A program made the translations under genes and the position numbers. Source: Cenococcum geophilum 1.58 (Eukaryota; Ascomycota; Dothideomycetes; Gloniales; Gloniaceae). Taken from it: 64,000 nucleotides of DNA. This document shows, in pieces, positions 35,338-45,403 of the stretch. The stretch is from the NCBI GenBank assembly GCA_001692895.1, contig KV748216.1, positions 372,001-436,000 on the forward strand. Reading direction: 5' to 3'. The number at the start of each line of letters is the position of its first letter. Position 1 is the stretch's first letter. A model generated the notes under the pieces. The model made no database searches, had not been told where the DNA came from, and worked only from the letters and a program-made list of their open reading frames with translations.

Positions 35338-35590
35338 TATTACAGCACTAGTGGAAACCGGTAGATTATAGCGGACAGTTATAGATAGTTGTAGATAGTT
35401 GTAGACAGTTGCATACAGTTCTAGACAATTGCCGTTATATAACTAGAGGATTATATATAACGTTAAGCGGCGCCGCCCTCTGTCTCCTTTCCTTTCTCTA
35501 GTTTTAGATCTTCGTTTATAGACTACTAATTATACAAGCTTGCGCGTCCCTCTTGCCGTGCTTGTGCCTTAATTAACTAAGTCGCTAATA
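35338..35590 (+). repeat. 5' LTR of element K (253 bp)
   Basis: Starts TATTACAGCACTAG, the RIPped form of TGTTACGGCGCTGG in the other LTR, and ends GTCGCTAATA. Contains AGTTGTAGATAGTTG-type 10 bp repeats. Confidence 0.95.
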
Positions 35591-35599
35591 TTATCTAAA

Positions 35600-36990
35600 G
35601 CTCGTCTACTCTTCTTCCTAAGAAGGAACTTAAAAAATATCTACGGACTATAAATAAGAATAGAATACAGAAGTAGACCTAAAGGCTATTACTAGAACTT
35701 AAAGAATAAAACAAAATTAAAAGAATAGAAAAGAATAACAAGATCTACAGAACACGCATAGACTAGAACCCCTATAAGAATCCTACTAGAAGTTACCCTA
35801 ACAACCATATCACTATACTAAGAACTATAGCGGCCGGTAAAGCAGCCGCAGGACCCTTAAATACCTCTAATAGTAAAACAGTAACTGACTCAAACTCCTA
35901 GGTAGAGCTTATAGCAGCTAATACCGAAATTAAACAACTTTAAGAGCTGCTTAAAGCTAGAGAACCCCTTACACCTAGCGAAGAGTTATTAAACACCTAG
36001 AGACTTGCTATGGTCCTTAAGGCCCTAGCCTAACGTATAGTATTAGTATTATTACGGTCCGCGAAGGTCGCGGACCCCCCGTTGCTTATAGATGGAACCG
36101 ACCCTATATTTAATAATTAAAAGCTTTAATTATAGGATAAGCTTGAAGTTAATACGGACCACTTCCCTACTACTTAGGCTAAAATGGCCTACGTCTTCGG
36201 CCGTACCGGCGGGGACGTATAGACGCACTTATGTCCTTAATACACACAGGACTTAGCAGATCCCTTCCTCTCTAGAGAAGAAATAATCGTATACCTGTCT
36301 TCTATTTATAAGGACCCCTTTAAAGTATAGAACGCCTAACTTAATTATAAAAGCCTAAATATAAAAACGACGGAGACCTTCTTAGCCTTTTAGACCCGCT
36401 TTCTATACCTAGTTGGCTAGGCTCGAATTCCCTAGGAAGATCTAATGCTAGACCTATTTAATAAGCTTACCCTGGACTTACAGCGAGCTATACTACTAGT
36501 TTTTACTACTGTATAGACGCTAAAGGAACTTATAGACTAGTGCTTAGCTATTAACCAAGGCCTTCGCCGAATTAAGGTATGTGCCGAATGGTATAAAGCT
36601 AGAAACCCTTTAAATCAGACTATAAGTAATATAAGAACAGCCCGTATTGCCCTAGCACAATCGGCAACCCCCATAGTACTACCTATATAGCCCGCCGCCA
36701 ATTTAGCAGCTAGCCGTGCGGTTAGCCCTGCTATAGGTCTGGCGAATGCTCGGCCTATATATAGCAACCCCCGTATATAGGCCCTTAGTAATTAAGGAGC
36801 TTGCTTCTCTTACGGTTAAAAAGGCTACTATATAAAGGATTGTCCGACAAATGTAAAAGCGGACGAGGTTCTATTAATCTAGGAGAATAGTATAGAGTTA
36901 GAAAAAGAGGAACCTTAAAGGAAGACTCCTCTCTAGGGTTAAAAGGGATTAATATATTAGATGTTAATCTAGGTCGGCTAGTTAGTAAAA
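35600..36990 (+). pseudogene. gag of element K, RIP-inactivated
   Basis: Capsid-type sequence in the plus strand with RIP stops; the segment 36180-36560 (MAYVFGRTGGDV type, then FPLLSREEIIVYL and a Trp/Phe-rich helical region) fits a Gypsy capsid. A zinc knuckle at about 36800-36843 reads CFSYG-KGYYIKDCP, which becomes CX2CX4HX4C if TpG and CpA hits are reversed. The 71-residue minus-strand open frame at 36785-37000 is a shadow. Gag would package the element RNA. Confidence 0.75.
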
Positions 36991-37039
36991 GAAGCTGCAT
37001 TATCCCTTATACTTTATTTTATAATAGATACCAAGTTTT

Positions 37040-40000
37040 AACCTCTACTTTAGCTAACTCTAGAGTAAATACCTTTGCCTTAATGGATACCTAGTGTGCC
37101 GTAAAGCTAGCTGACTTTCTAAATATACCTATTGAAGAACTGCCTAAACTAATTCCTATCCGTGGGTACAACGGGCGGATAGGGCCACCTATTACGACTA
37201 TCTTGCGGATTTACCTCCGTGTTAACGGACGAAGGTAGTATAACATCCCCTTCCTTATTACGGACCTAGGTAGCCATAATATAATCTTAGGGCAAAAATG
37301 GCTAGCTTATTTAGGCTTACAGCTCGACGTACGGAGTAGACGGCTTATCTGGCCAGAAACCCTACCCCTAACCCCTTCCTTTATAAAAGAAATCAGCATT
37401 ATAATAGAAAACCTTATACGGCCCTAGATTAATACTATTTACTAGGCCAATGCTATGCGTAGGGACTAGGCCTTTAAGAAAGATATATAGCTTAATTCGC
37501 AACGGATCTGTATATTACATTACCCCCAGACTACCTATATTACGCCACCCGCATTAAAGACCTAGGAAGTTAATAGTGACCTAAAAAAGCCCCCTATAGA
37601 GAGCTTAGGCCCTATATAGTTACGAAGAATAGTAAGGGATGTTAGACGTCACACTAAACTAATAGATTGGAGGGATAATCTGTGGAAAATAGAATAGGAG
37701 CTAAGAAAGATTATAAACCCTAGACTGTAAAATACGGTCCAGAAAATAGCTGTAAGGAAACCAGCGGACCTCCCACCAGTTAATGTCTGCTGTATTAGTG
37801 CTGTAGGATTCTACTAGAACTTAGTTTAGCCTAATACCGTTGCCTTTACGACAAGCTTATACGAAATTAATTAAATAATTAAGGAAAAGGGAAGTAAGCT
37901 TAGCGGATAAAAAAGCGAGCTTATGGATAAGAAACTAGTAGAATAAAAGCTGCCCTTTTAACACCAGAAATTTAAGGACGTATTCTCTAAAGCAGTATCT
38001 AATATACTTCTACCTTACCGACCGTATAACTATAAGATTAAGATTAAGCAGGGCAAGGAAAACACCCTTAGCTTTAGCCCCCTCTATAAGCAGTCTATTA
38101 CCGAATTATAGGCTATAAAGTAGTATCTTATTAATAACCTAAATAAGGGCTTTATTAAGCCTAGCTAAGCCCCTTTTGCCTTACCTATTCTCTTTATTAA
38201 AAAGCTAAATAGAGAACTCCGCTTTTATATTAACTACCGTAAGCTAAATAATATAACCCGCAAGGACCGCTATCCGCTGCCCCTACTTAATAAGACTCTA
38301 GCCCAAATAAGTAGAGCTAAAGTCTTTATAAAACTTAATATCCGCTAGGCCTTCCACTAAATTAGGATAGACCCCGGGTCTAAAGATCTTACTATATTTT
38401 AGACCCGTTACGGAACGTATAAATATAAGGTACTCCCTTTTAGACTAACTAACGGGCTAGCTACGTACCAGCGGTATATAAACGATGTACTCTTTAACTA
38501 CCTTAATAACTTCTATATGGCCTATTTAGATAATATTATAATCTACTCTAAGAACGAGCTAGAATACGAGGAGTACGTCCATAAAGTCCTACAACGGCTC
38601 CGCGAGGCTGGCCTCTAGGTCAACATTAAGAAGTTAGAGTTTAGTGTTAAGCGCATAAAGTACCTAGGTTTTATTATTAGTATAAATGGAATTAAAACCG
38701 ACCTAGAGAAGACAGCCGCAATTAACTAGTGGGCACCCCTACGGACCGTAAAGGGGGTATAATTATTTTTAGGTTTTTGTAACTTCTACTNACGCTTTAT
38801 TAANAACTANAGTAGGATNNCCNNGCCTCTTAACNNTCTNACTAAAAAAGACCAGCCCTTCCACTTTAACGCCATATATAGGCAGGCCTTTAATAAGCTT
38901 AAGAAACGGCTAGTATCGGCTCCCCTACTCGCCCATTTTGACCTAGAATGGCCCTTAATACTAGAAACTGATGCCTTAGATAACGCGATAGCTGGTGTTT
39001 TTTCCTAGAAGCAACCGGACGGAAAGTAGCACCCTATTGTATACTATTTAAAGACTATAATAGATGCTAAGCTAAACTACTATATCTATAATAAAGAAAT
39101 GCTGGCTATTATCTCTAGCTTTTAGCACTGGCGTGTATAGCTAGAGGGGACCCCTAAGCCGATTAAGGTAGTTTTAGATTATAAGGCCCTAGAATACTTT
39201 ATAATAACCAAGGCCCTTACGGCCCGGTAAGCACGCTAGGCGGATACTCTATCTTAGTTTAACTTCTTAATTATATATAGACTAGGCGCTACAAACTGTG
39301 CGGACGCTCTTATAAGGCGCGAGCAAGACCTAAATAACTAGACGGCTGTAAAGATCTTATTATAGACCTAGACGCTACTATAACCAGAATACCTTAATCC
39401 TTAGATATAGGCAGAACTAAGTACGGACTTCTTAGGCGCCAAGATATGTCCTATTAACTCCTCCGAACTTGACCTTATTGATAAACTACTATAGGCTAAC
39501 CGAACAACCCCCTTTCTATAGGAGTACCGTAAAAAGGTAAAGAACGTTACTAGCCTATAGTCCCTTGAAAACGGACTACTTAAGCACTAGGAACGGCTAG
39601 TAGTAGCTAAGAAATAGAACTTACGGACCTGGCTTATTGCCGAAGCTTATACCTAGGTCTCTATGGCCTACCCTAGAAAAAATAAGACCTGTAAGATTAT
39701 TAGCGACCGCTACTACTGGCCCGGAATGGTTATAGATATTAACCGCTATATACGGAACTGTAACGACTGCTGTAGATCTATAATTCTATGAGATAAGACC
39801 CTAGGACTATTAAAACCACTCCTAATACCAGAACGCCCCTAGTAGTATGTCTCTATAGATTTCTACAAACTATCTACAGACCGTAACGGATATAATATAG
39901 TTATAATCCTAGTTAACTGCTTTAGCAAGCACCCGTTTTTAATCCCCTATTATAAGAATATTAATGCTAAAGAGGCGGCCCAACTATATATCCACTACGT

Positions 40001-40960
40001 TTACCAAATTTACGGACTACTAGATACTATTATATCCGATTACGGGCCGCAATTTATTTTAGCTTTTTGGAATAAGTTTACCTAGATCTTAGGTATTAAG
40101 CTAAAGCTTTCTATAGCATACTACCCCTAGATAGATGGTTAGACGGAAATTGTAAATTAATACTTAGACTAGAGACTTCGGCCTTTTATTAACTACTTTT
40201 AAGATAACTAGGCTGAACTGCTACCCCTAATAGACTACGCCTAAGCGACCCTACCTTACGATTCTATAGGATTTGCCCCTATTTAGCTAGAAATGGGCTA
40301 CTTACCCCATATAAGCTTTAACTAAGAAAGACCAAAAGGACCCCGGACCGTACGCAAAAAACTATCTTATAAGGAAGCCCAGCAGTACGCCAAGCGCTTA
40401 GAAGAAGCCTAGATAGTAGCCCGTACGAATCTAGAAAAGGCTTAAAAATCGATATAATAGCAGGCGAATAAGCATAGGCGAGAGCCTAACTTTGCCGTAG
40501 GAGATATGGTCTAGGTTATAATAAAGAACTAGAAAACGGAACGACCTAGCCGTAAGCTAGACTATTAGATAGCAGGACCATATAAGGTTTTTAAGAAGAT
40601 AGGCAACGCGTATAAAGTAAAGCTCCCAGATTCGATTAAAGTTTACCCTATTTTCTCTCTGGATAAACTACGGAAAGCCGCAAATAACCTATTACCTGGA
40701 TAAAAGAATAAACCTCCCCTGCCGATCTAAGTTAATAGCGATAACAAATAGGAAATTAAAGAAATACTAGCCTGTAAGCTTATAAGGGGAACGTTAAAAT
40801 ATTATATTAGTTGGAAAGGGTACAACCTAGACCCTACTTGGTACCCTACATGGAACTTTATAGGTAGCCCCTATAAGCTTTAGGAATTCTATAGTTGTTA
40901 CCCTAACGAACCCGGACCCCTAAAGTACCTTAACAAGTAGATAGAGTGCTAAAATAGCGA
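37040..40960 (+). pseudogene. pol of element K (protease, RT, RNase H, integrase, chromodomain)
   Basis: Protease: FALMDT near 37080 and IILGQKWLAYLGLQLDV near 37275-37330. RT (38000-38720): LRFYINYRKLNNITRKDRYP, YLNNFYMAYLDNIIIYS with the second catalytic Asp now Asn, and VKRIKYLGFIISINGI. RNase H (38940-39340): ETDALDNAIAGVFS and YYIYNKEMLAIIS. Integrase (39690-40480): YYWPGM, IDFYKLSTDRNGY, ISDYGPQFILAFWNKF and IDG-TEIVN, giving the D, D and E of the catalytic triad. Chromodomain (40740-40930): EIKEILACKLI...YYISWKGYNLDPTW. Ambiguous bases lie at 38791-38835. Confidence 0.9.
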
Positions 40961-41048
40961 AGACAATAAGCTGCCCATTAAGTATAAAGATAAGAATACC
41001 CTATAGACATAATACGGACGTACAAAGCCTGAGGGCAGGCTTTTTCGG

Positions 41049-41060
41049 AAGGGGGGGTAA
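41049..41060 (+). other. Polypurine tract of element K
   Basis: AAGGGGGGGTAA directly before the TGTTACGG start of the 3' LTR. Confidence 0.85.
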
Positions 41061-41313
41061 TGTTACGGCGCTGGTGGAAACTGGTGGATTATGGCGGACA
41101 GTTGCAGATAGTTGCAGACAGTTGCAGACAGTTGCATACAGTTCCAGACAGTTGCCGTCACGTAACCAGAGGATCGTATATAACGTCGAGCGGCGCCGCC
41201 CTCCGTCTCCTTTCCTTTCTCTAGCTTTAGATCTTCGTTTATAGACTACCAATCGTACAGGCTTGCGCGTCCCTCTTGCCGTACTCGTGCCTCGATTGAC
41301 TGAGTCGCTAATA
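41061..41313 (+). repeat. 3' LTR of element K (253 bp), not RIPped
   Basis: Starts TGTTACGGCGCTGG, ends GTCGCTAATA. Keeps TG and CA dinucleotides that are TA in the 5' LTR, for example AGTTGCAGACAGTTG against AGTTGTAGATAGTTG. The 122-residue minus-strand open frame at 41001-41369 spans this LTR and is open only because it escaped RIP. Confidence 0.95.
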
Positions 41314-41318
41314 TAAAT

Positions 41319-41633
41319 ATCCTTAACTTCTAATAAAAGCTTTAACTTACTACCAAATCTTACCGCCAAGACAGCGAGCTGCCAGCTAGCTGCAGTTTTA
41401 TAGCTGACTGACTGTCACAACTCTATAAGCTCGCCGACCGCTTATCTTATCAGCCTCTTGGCAGCGAAGCTAACAGCGTAGCTGACTCTTGGACACACTG
41501 CGTATATTTAGCCCCATAGGCTTGATATAATTGAAATTTTAATGGCGGTAGAATCATGGGACAAGGAAGGCATAATTGATATAGTGGATGGGCAGTTGAA
41601 GCGCCCGCAGGACGCAACAAGACATACACGGCA
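41319..41633. other. Near-normal intergenic sequence
   Basis: Base composition returns to normal with CpA and TpG present. No gene recognised. Short ORFs on both strands (41450-41653 minus, 41542-41748 plus) overlap each other and the MITE end. Confidence 0.5.
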
Positions 41634-41641
41634 GGAAGGTG

Positions 41642-42047
41642 CAGTGATGTCAATGGTTAGGTTACTCTTTGGATTGGTTCGGTTTAACCAAAATCTTGAG
41701 AGTAACCGGTTCGTCGGTTTGATTGACTCAATTTGGATCGGTTATTAGGCATTTCGATAAACCAGTTATCCAATAAAACCACATAGCTCCGTCTACAATA
41801 TAAACACGAGCCTCTGCACGAGCCTCTGCATAAGCTCCTACTAAGCCTTACCCTAAGGGGACAAGCGCCACAACCTAAATAAGGCTAACCTCTGCCAAGG
41901 CCCATAAAACACGCTAAAACACGTAAATAAACACTTTTAGGACGTGTTATCTGGTTAATCTGGGTTAACCGGTTCAAGCCTTAAAATTGTGTTTTGGATT
42001 GGTTTTGGCCTCATTTTTGAAACCTAACCTAACCGTTGACATCACTG
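41642..42047. mobile_element. hAT-type MITE (406 bp)
   Basis: Terminal inverted repeats CAGTGATGTCAATGGTTAGG on the left and its inverse with one change (CAACGG) on the right, about 23 bp. A perfect 8 bp target duplication GGAAGGTG lies at 41634-41641 and 42048-42055. The CA(G)TG terminus and 8 bp duplication are hallmarks of hAT elements. No transposase. The interior has several GGTTTAACC/GGTTAACC motifs near both ends that could be subterminal binding repeats. Hardly RIPped. Confidence 0.93.
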
Positions 42048-42055
42048 GGAAGGTG

Positions 42056-42645
42056 ACTCAACGCCATGCCAAGAGCCGTGATAGTTACTAACTACTATGC
42101 CAGTTGAATTTAGTTGCAACCGTTGCAATATTGATTCAATCAATTCAATCAATTGAACCCTCTGCTTACAAAGCTTTCAATTCAACCAACTCGAGGCGTC
42201 AATTGAATTGAATTGAATGATTGGCAAGCCTGAAGCCAATAGTTAGATAATTCGGATTGACGAACCGAACCTAGACCGTACCTCAAACCTTATCACGGAT
42301 ACGTTGAATTTATTTCGGATATTAGATATATATAATTCTTATAGTAATGGGGGTATAGGGTGCAGAGCTTCCGTATAGTGGCCACCTAGACGCCTCTCTT
42401 AAGTAATTTGTAGTATTGTACTTGGAGTTTACGCCTATGGCGGATAGTCTCTACTCTCTATTAAACTGCTATAAATGGTGTTTTCTATTATCAAAAAGTT
42501 TCAAGATAGATCTAGGTGTTTGTAGGGGAAGGGGGAAAAATTCCTCATTATCTACTCAGTAAGGACAGGCACTTATCTACCCATAAAACCCCTCAGCTTG
42601 CGCCCCTCGAACCAAACCAACAAGCTGCTGCAAGACCTACCTTGC
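42056..42645. other. Intergenic region with imperfect inverted repeats
   Basis: Around 42133-42160 and 42198-42222 there are inverted runs built on AATTGAATTGAATTGA and its complement TCAATCAATTCAATC. 42300-42360 is TA-rich. It forms the 3' flank of the minus-strand gene that ends at 42646. No gene seen. Confidence 0.55.
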
Positions 42646-43202
42646 TTAGATCGTGAGAAGTTTGACATCAGTAGAGAAAGATCCGTCAAACGTCAACTTC
42701 AAGTCAATATGTACCCAGACTTCCTTGCCATTCTTCAAATAGAATCTAACCTCACCCTTCGCGACGAAGAGATTCACTTTAATAACAAGCCCCTGCTTCA
42801 CGTTCCCAAAGAAATTTCCAATCTTGATTCCTACGACATAGATCTCAACGCCAATCTCCCAAGTTTCTGTCACAACATATCCAACAAACTAATTATGTTA
42901 GTAAATGGTGATGCTATTATCACTATCGATTAGGGAAAAGATAAAAGACACAAATGAAATCAACTAACCTTGACAGGCCCGAAGGTGAAGCTAATTTCTC
43001 GGCGGCTCTGTGGAACTGGTTTGGGCAGAGTCACATCGTTTGGCAACTGGGTAACAATATACTCGTTGTCTTTTTCTACAACGCTCAGGATAGCGCCTAA
43101 AATAAATCAGCATAGATAACTTAGATCCCAAGGGTTATAAGCAGACAAACCCGAGCGTAAAGGTGGTATGTCCTGGAGGGAGGTCTCTGTGGCAAATTCC
43201 AT
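42646..43202 (-). CDS. Three-exon gene for a 140-residue protein of unknown function
   Basis: Exons on the minus strand: 43202-43151, 43096-42969 and 42888-42646 (52, 128 and 243 nt; 140 residues plus TAA). Intron 1 (54 nt) runs GTTTGT to TTTTAG; intron 2 (80 nt) starts GTTAGT, has a branch-like TTACTAAC and ends ATTAG. Both junctions keep one frame. The protein begins MEFATETSLQDIPPLRSG; the middle is PNDVTLPKPVPQSRREISF; the C-terminal half alternates hydrophobic residues and looks beta-rich (GEVRFYLKNGKEVWVHIDL). No signal peptide or membrane segment. Codon use and composition are normal and no RIP stops occur, so it is probably functional. I do not recognise a family. The 111-residue plus-strand frame over the same DNA is a shadow. 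Confidence 0.75.
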
Positions 43203-44251
43203 TTCAGACAGAACGAATAAATTCCTAGGAACAGCTCTATTTTAGCTTTAACTGCTACCTGAGATTGGATTTTTACTTAAAAGAATGCCTTGGGGTTTGG
43301 GAGGGCTCTTATATCAAGAGTGACGAGCATCGTGGATAAGGAGAGATCAGCTGTTAATGCCAATACTTTCTCAGTCACAGCTGACCATAATCAAACAGCC
43401 GTGGCGGATCATCTCCACTATAATACAGCCAACGAAAATAGGAAGCTACTGCAACCATAGCGCTTAGACAGCACACTTCATGATATTCGTGGGAAGTGAC
43501 GCAGCTAGCTATGCTTCCAATAGACCTGCGGTCCCCGTTCATGCCAGCGTAGGAAGATTCCGTTTAAGGTACTGCCCAAAGTTGACTAATAGACAACATC
43601 ACTATTGGCACCACATGCAGGTGGAGTACATGCGGTCAAATAGAGAGAGTCTTTTACGTGGCTCCTACAGCTGTGACAAGCCATCTTCGCATGCAGGGCT
43701 GCACGAATTTGTCTCGCGGATAGCCATGGCTAAGTCCGCTGAATTTGAAAGTCATGCCACTGGTTAATCTCCATTAATTTTAGTATTTTTAGAATATCTG
43801 GAGTGGTGGTAGTGCACCGCCATCCGTGTATCATCAAGAGGGAGTTAGATCCTCGAGAGCTCAATGGACCACCTCTTGGACTCTTTACTTGGCGCTGGCA
43901 CGGCATCAGTCAGCTCGGGGCAAAAGCAAAAATGTTGAATGGCCGTAGAGCCACTTATGAATGCAAGTGTGTAAGCGGGGAATGTGTTCCGGTCTTTAGT
44001 ACACCTACACCGATGCCTGCAACCTTACGACTCACATTAAGCTGTATAGGGCTCACTCACTTATCGGGGGAGGCGTTTCCTCGTGCTATCTACGATTCTC
44101 TCTAGTAACATTAGCACAATTTAGCAACTTCCACCTTGAATGGCTCACCCTCCGCATACAACGACTGCGTGCGTTGAGCCTTGGCATAGCCTTGGCAGAC
44201 GCACTACTGTTAAGGAAATTTTTAACATATAACGGCAATAGAAGTTCGGGC
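43203..44251. other. Intergenic region upstream of the 140-residue gene
   Basis: Normal base composition. Two plus-strand open frames of 95 and 100 codons (43480-43767, 43803-44105) have no recognisable motif, no introns and little protein-like periodicity; I treat them as chance. The region presumably holds the promoter of the minus-strand gene. RIP begins sharply at about 44252. Confidence 0.5.
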
Positions 44252-44410
44252 CGGCTTACGGTTTTCCTTACTAAAATATACTACACCTTTTTATACTACT
44301 TATAACTTAATAACCTTGTAATAGAGTTTTATAATAAATTTAAATATAGCCTATTAAATATTAAAACTACGATTTTATAATAATAAAATATAATAAAAGA
44401 CTAATTAGCA
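44252..44410. repeat. Left terminal inverted repeat of the long-TIR element
   Basis: About 150 bp, matched in reverse at 60710-60868, including ACGG-TTTCCT and AATATAGC-TATTAAATA segments. More RIPped than the right copy at its outer end. Confidence 0.65.
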
Positions 44411-44978
44411 ACTAGCTCGTATATAGTACTAAATTATACTAAATTATAACTATATAACTATAATAGCTATTAGTATAAAGATAAAGGTATAGTTTATTAT
44501 ATTGTAACTCAAGCTTTTTATAGCATAAAAATATATATTAATTATATAGAATAGTATAAACTAAAAAAAAACTCTACTTTTTTATATAGTAAATTTTTTA
44601 AAAATATTATACTAAATATAATAAAAAATATTATAAGTTTAAATTATAGTATTAAAACTTTATTTATAATATAAATATAGGGCACGAGGCAGATAAGAGG
44701 CTTAATTAATAGAATAATAAGATATATTAATAGGTTTTAAAAGGCTACGAGATAAAATATTAAAAAAGAGGCGTCTTGGTACGAGGCATAAAAGAGAGGT
44801 TTTAAGTTACGTATAGGGTACGTAGCCCGTATATAAGTTATATATTATATTTTTATTTTTTCATAGCTCTATATTATACTACTACCTAATAATAAATTTA
44901 TAGGTTTAAATATTGTTTAATATTATTTAATATTAATATAATTAATTTGTATATAGTATAACTATATAATAAACCTAT
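44411..44978. other. Interior of the long-TIR element, left of element E
   Basis: Very TA-rich and without a reading frame. A repeated motif CACGAGGCAGATAAGAGG (44683) and TACGAGGCATAAAAGAGAGG (44780) occurs twice about 100 bases apart. Confidence 0.5.
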
Positions 44979-45403
44979 TATTATAGAACTTATATTGGGA
45001 GTAGCAGAGCTACTAAGGGAAGGTATAAATAGGTCAGTTAAGATAGTATAGGAGGTACTAGAACCGATCGAGCTATAGGATAAGGGGTAACCGAGTTACA
45101 TAATAGAGTACGTTATTAGTTTGGAACATAGGAATATAGAAACGTGGAAATATCGGCGACGTAATGACGTACTAATATACTAATATACTTAGTATATTTC
45201 CTAGGCACAGGATTATATATTTAAAAGACCATAGTCCCTACTTAGATAGTTCTTCTCTTTATAGTAAATCTTGGAATATAGTTAGAGTTGATCTATTAGG
45301 CAACCTACTTTACTAATTATATTTACGTTATTAACTTTTGTTTACCTATATGCCTAACCTATTAATACGTCTACTGCAGTATTTTCTATAAGACTTTATT
45401 ATA
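44979..45403 (+). repeat. 5' LTR of element E
   Basis: Begins TATTATAGAACTTATATT, ends TTTATTATA. Contains a short ACTAATATACTAATATAC tandem near 45171-45190. Confidence 0.9.

Larger units (their letters stand above)
35338..41313 (+). mobile_element. Ty3/Gypsy chromovirus, element K, complete
   Basis: Two 253 bp LTRs (35338-35590 and 41061-41313) with a perfect 5 bp target duplication TAAAT at 35333-35337 and 41314-41318. Purine tract GGAAGGGGGGG lies before the 3' LTR. Interior 5.5 kb encodes gag, protease, RT, RNase H, integrase and chromodomain on the plus strand. The 5' LTR and interior are RIPped; the 3' LTR and the last 60 internal bases are not. Confidence 0.96.

Noticed and set aside
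41001-41369. 122-codon minus-strand open frame
   Set aside because: It spans the unmutated 3' LTR of element K; open because RIP stops are absent there, not because it is a gene.
42598-42933. 111-codon plus-strand open frame
   Set aside because: It lies opposite exon 3 and the second intron of the 140-residue minus-strand gene, whose splice sites and frame are consistent; the plus-strand frame is a shadow.
43480-44105. Two plus-strand open frames of 95 and 100 codons
   Set aside because: No motif, composition typical of random translation (many Arg, His, Ser), no splice structure; treated as intergenic.
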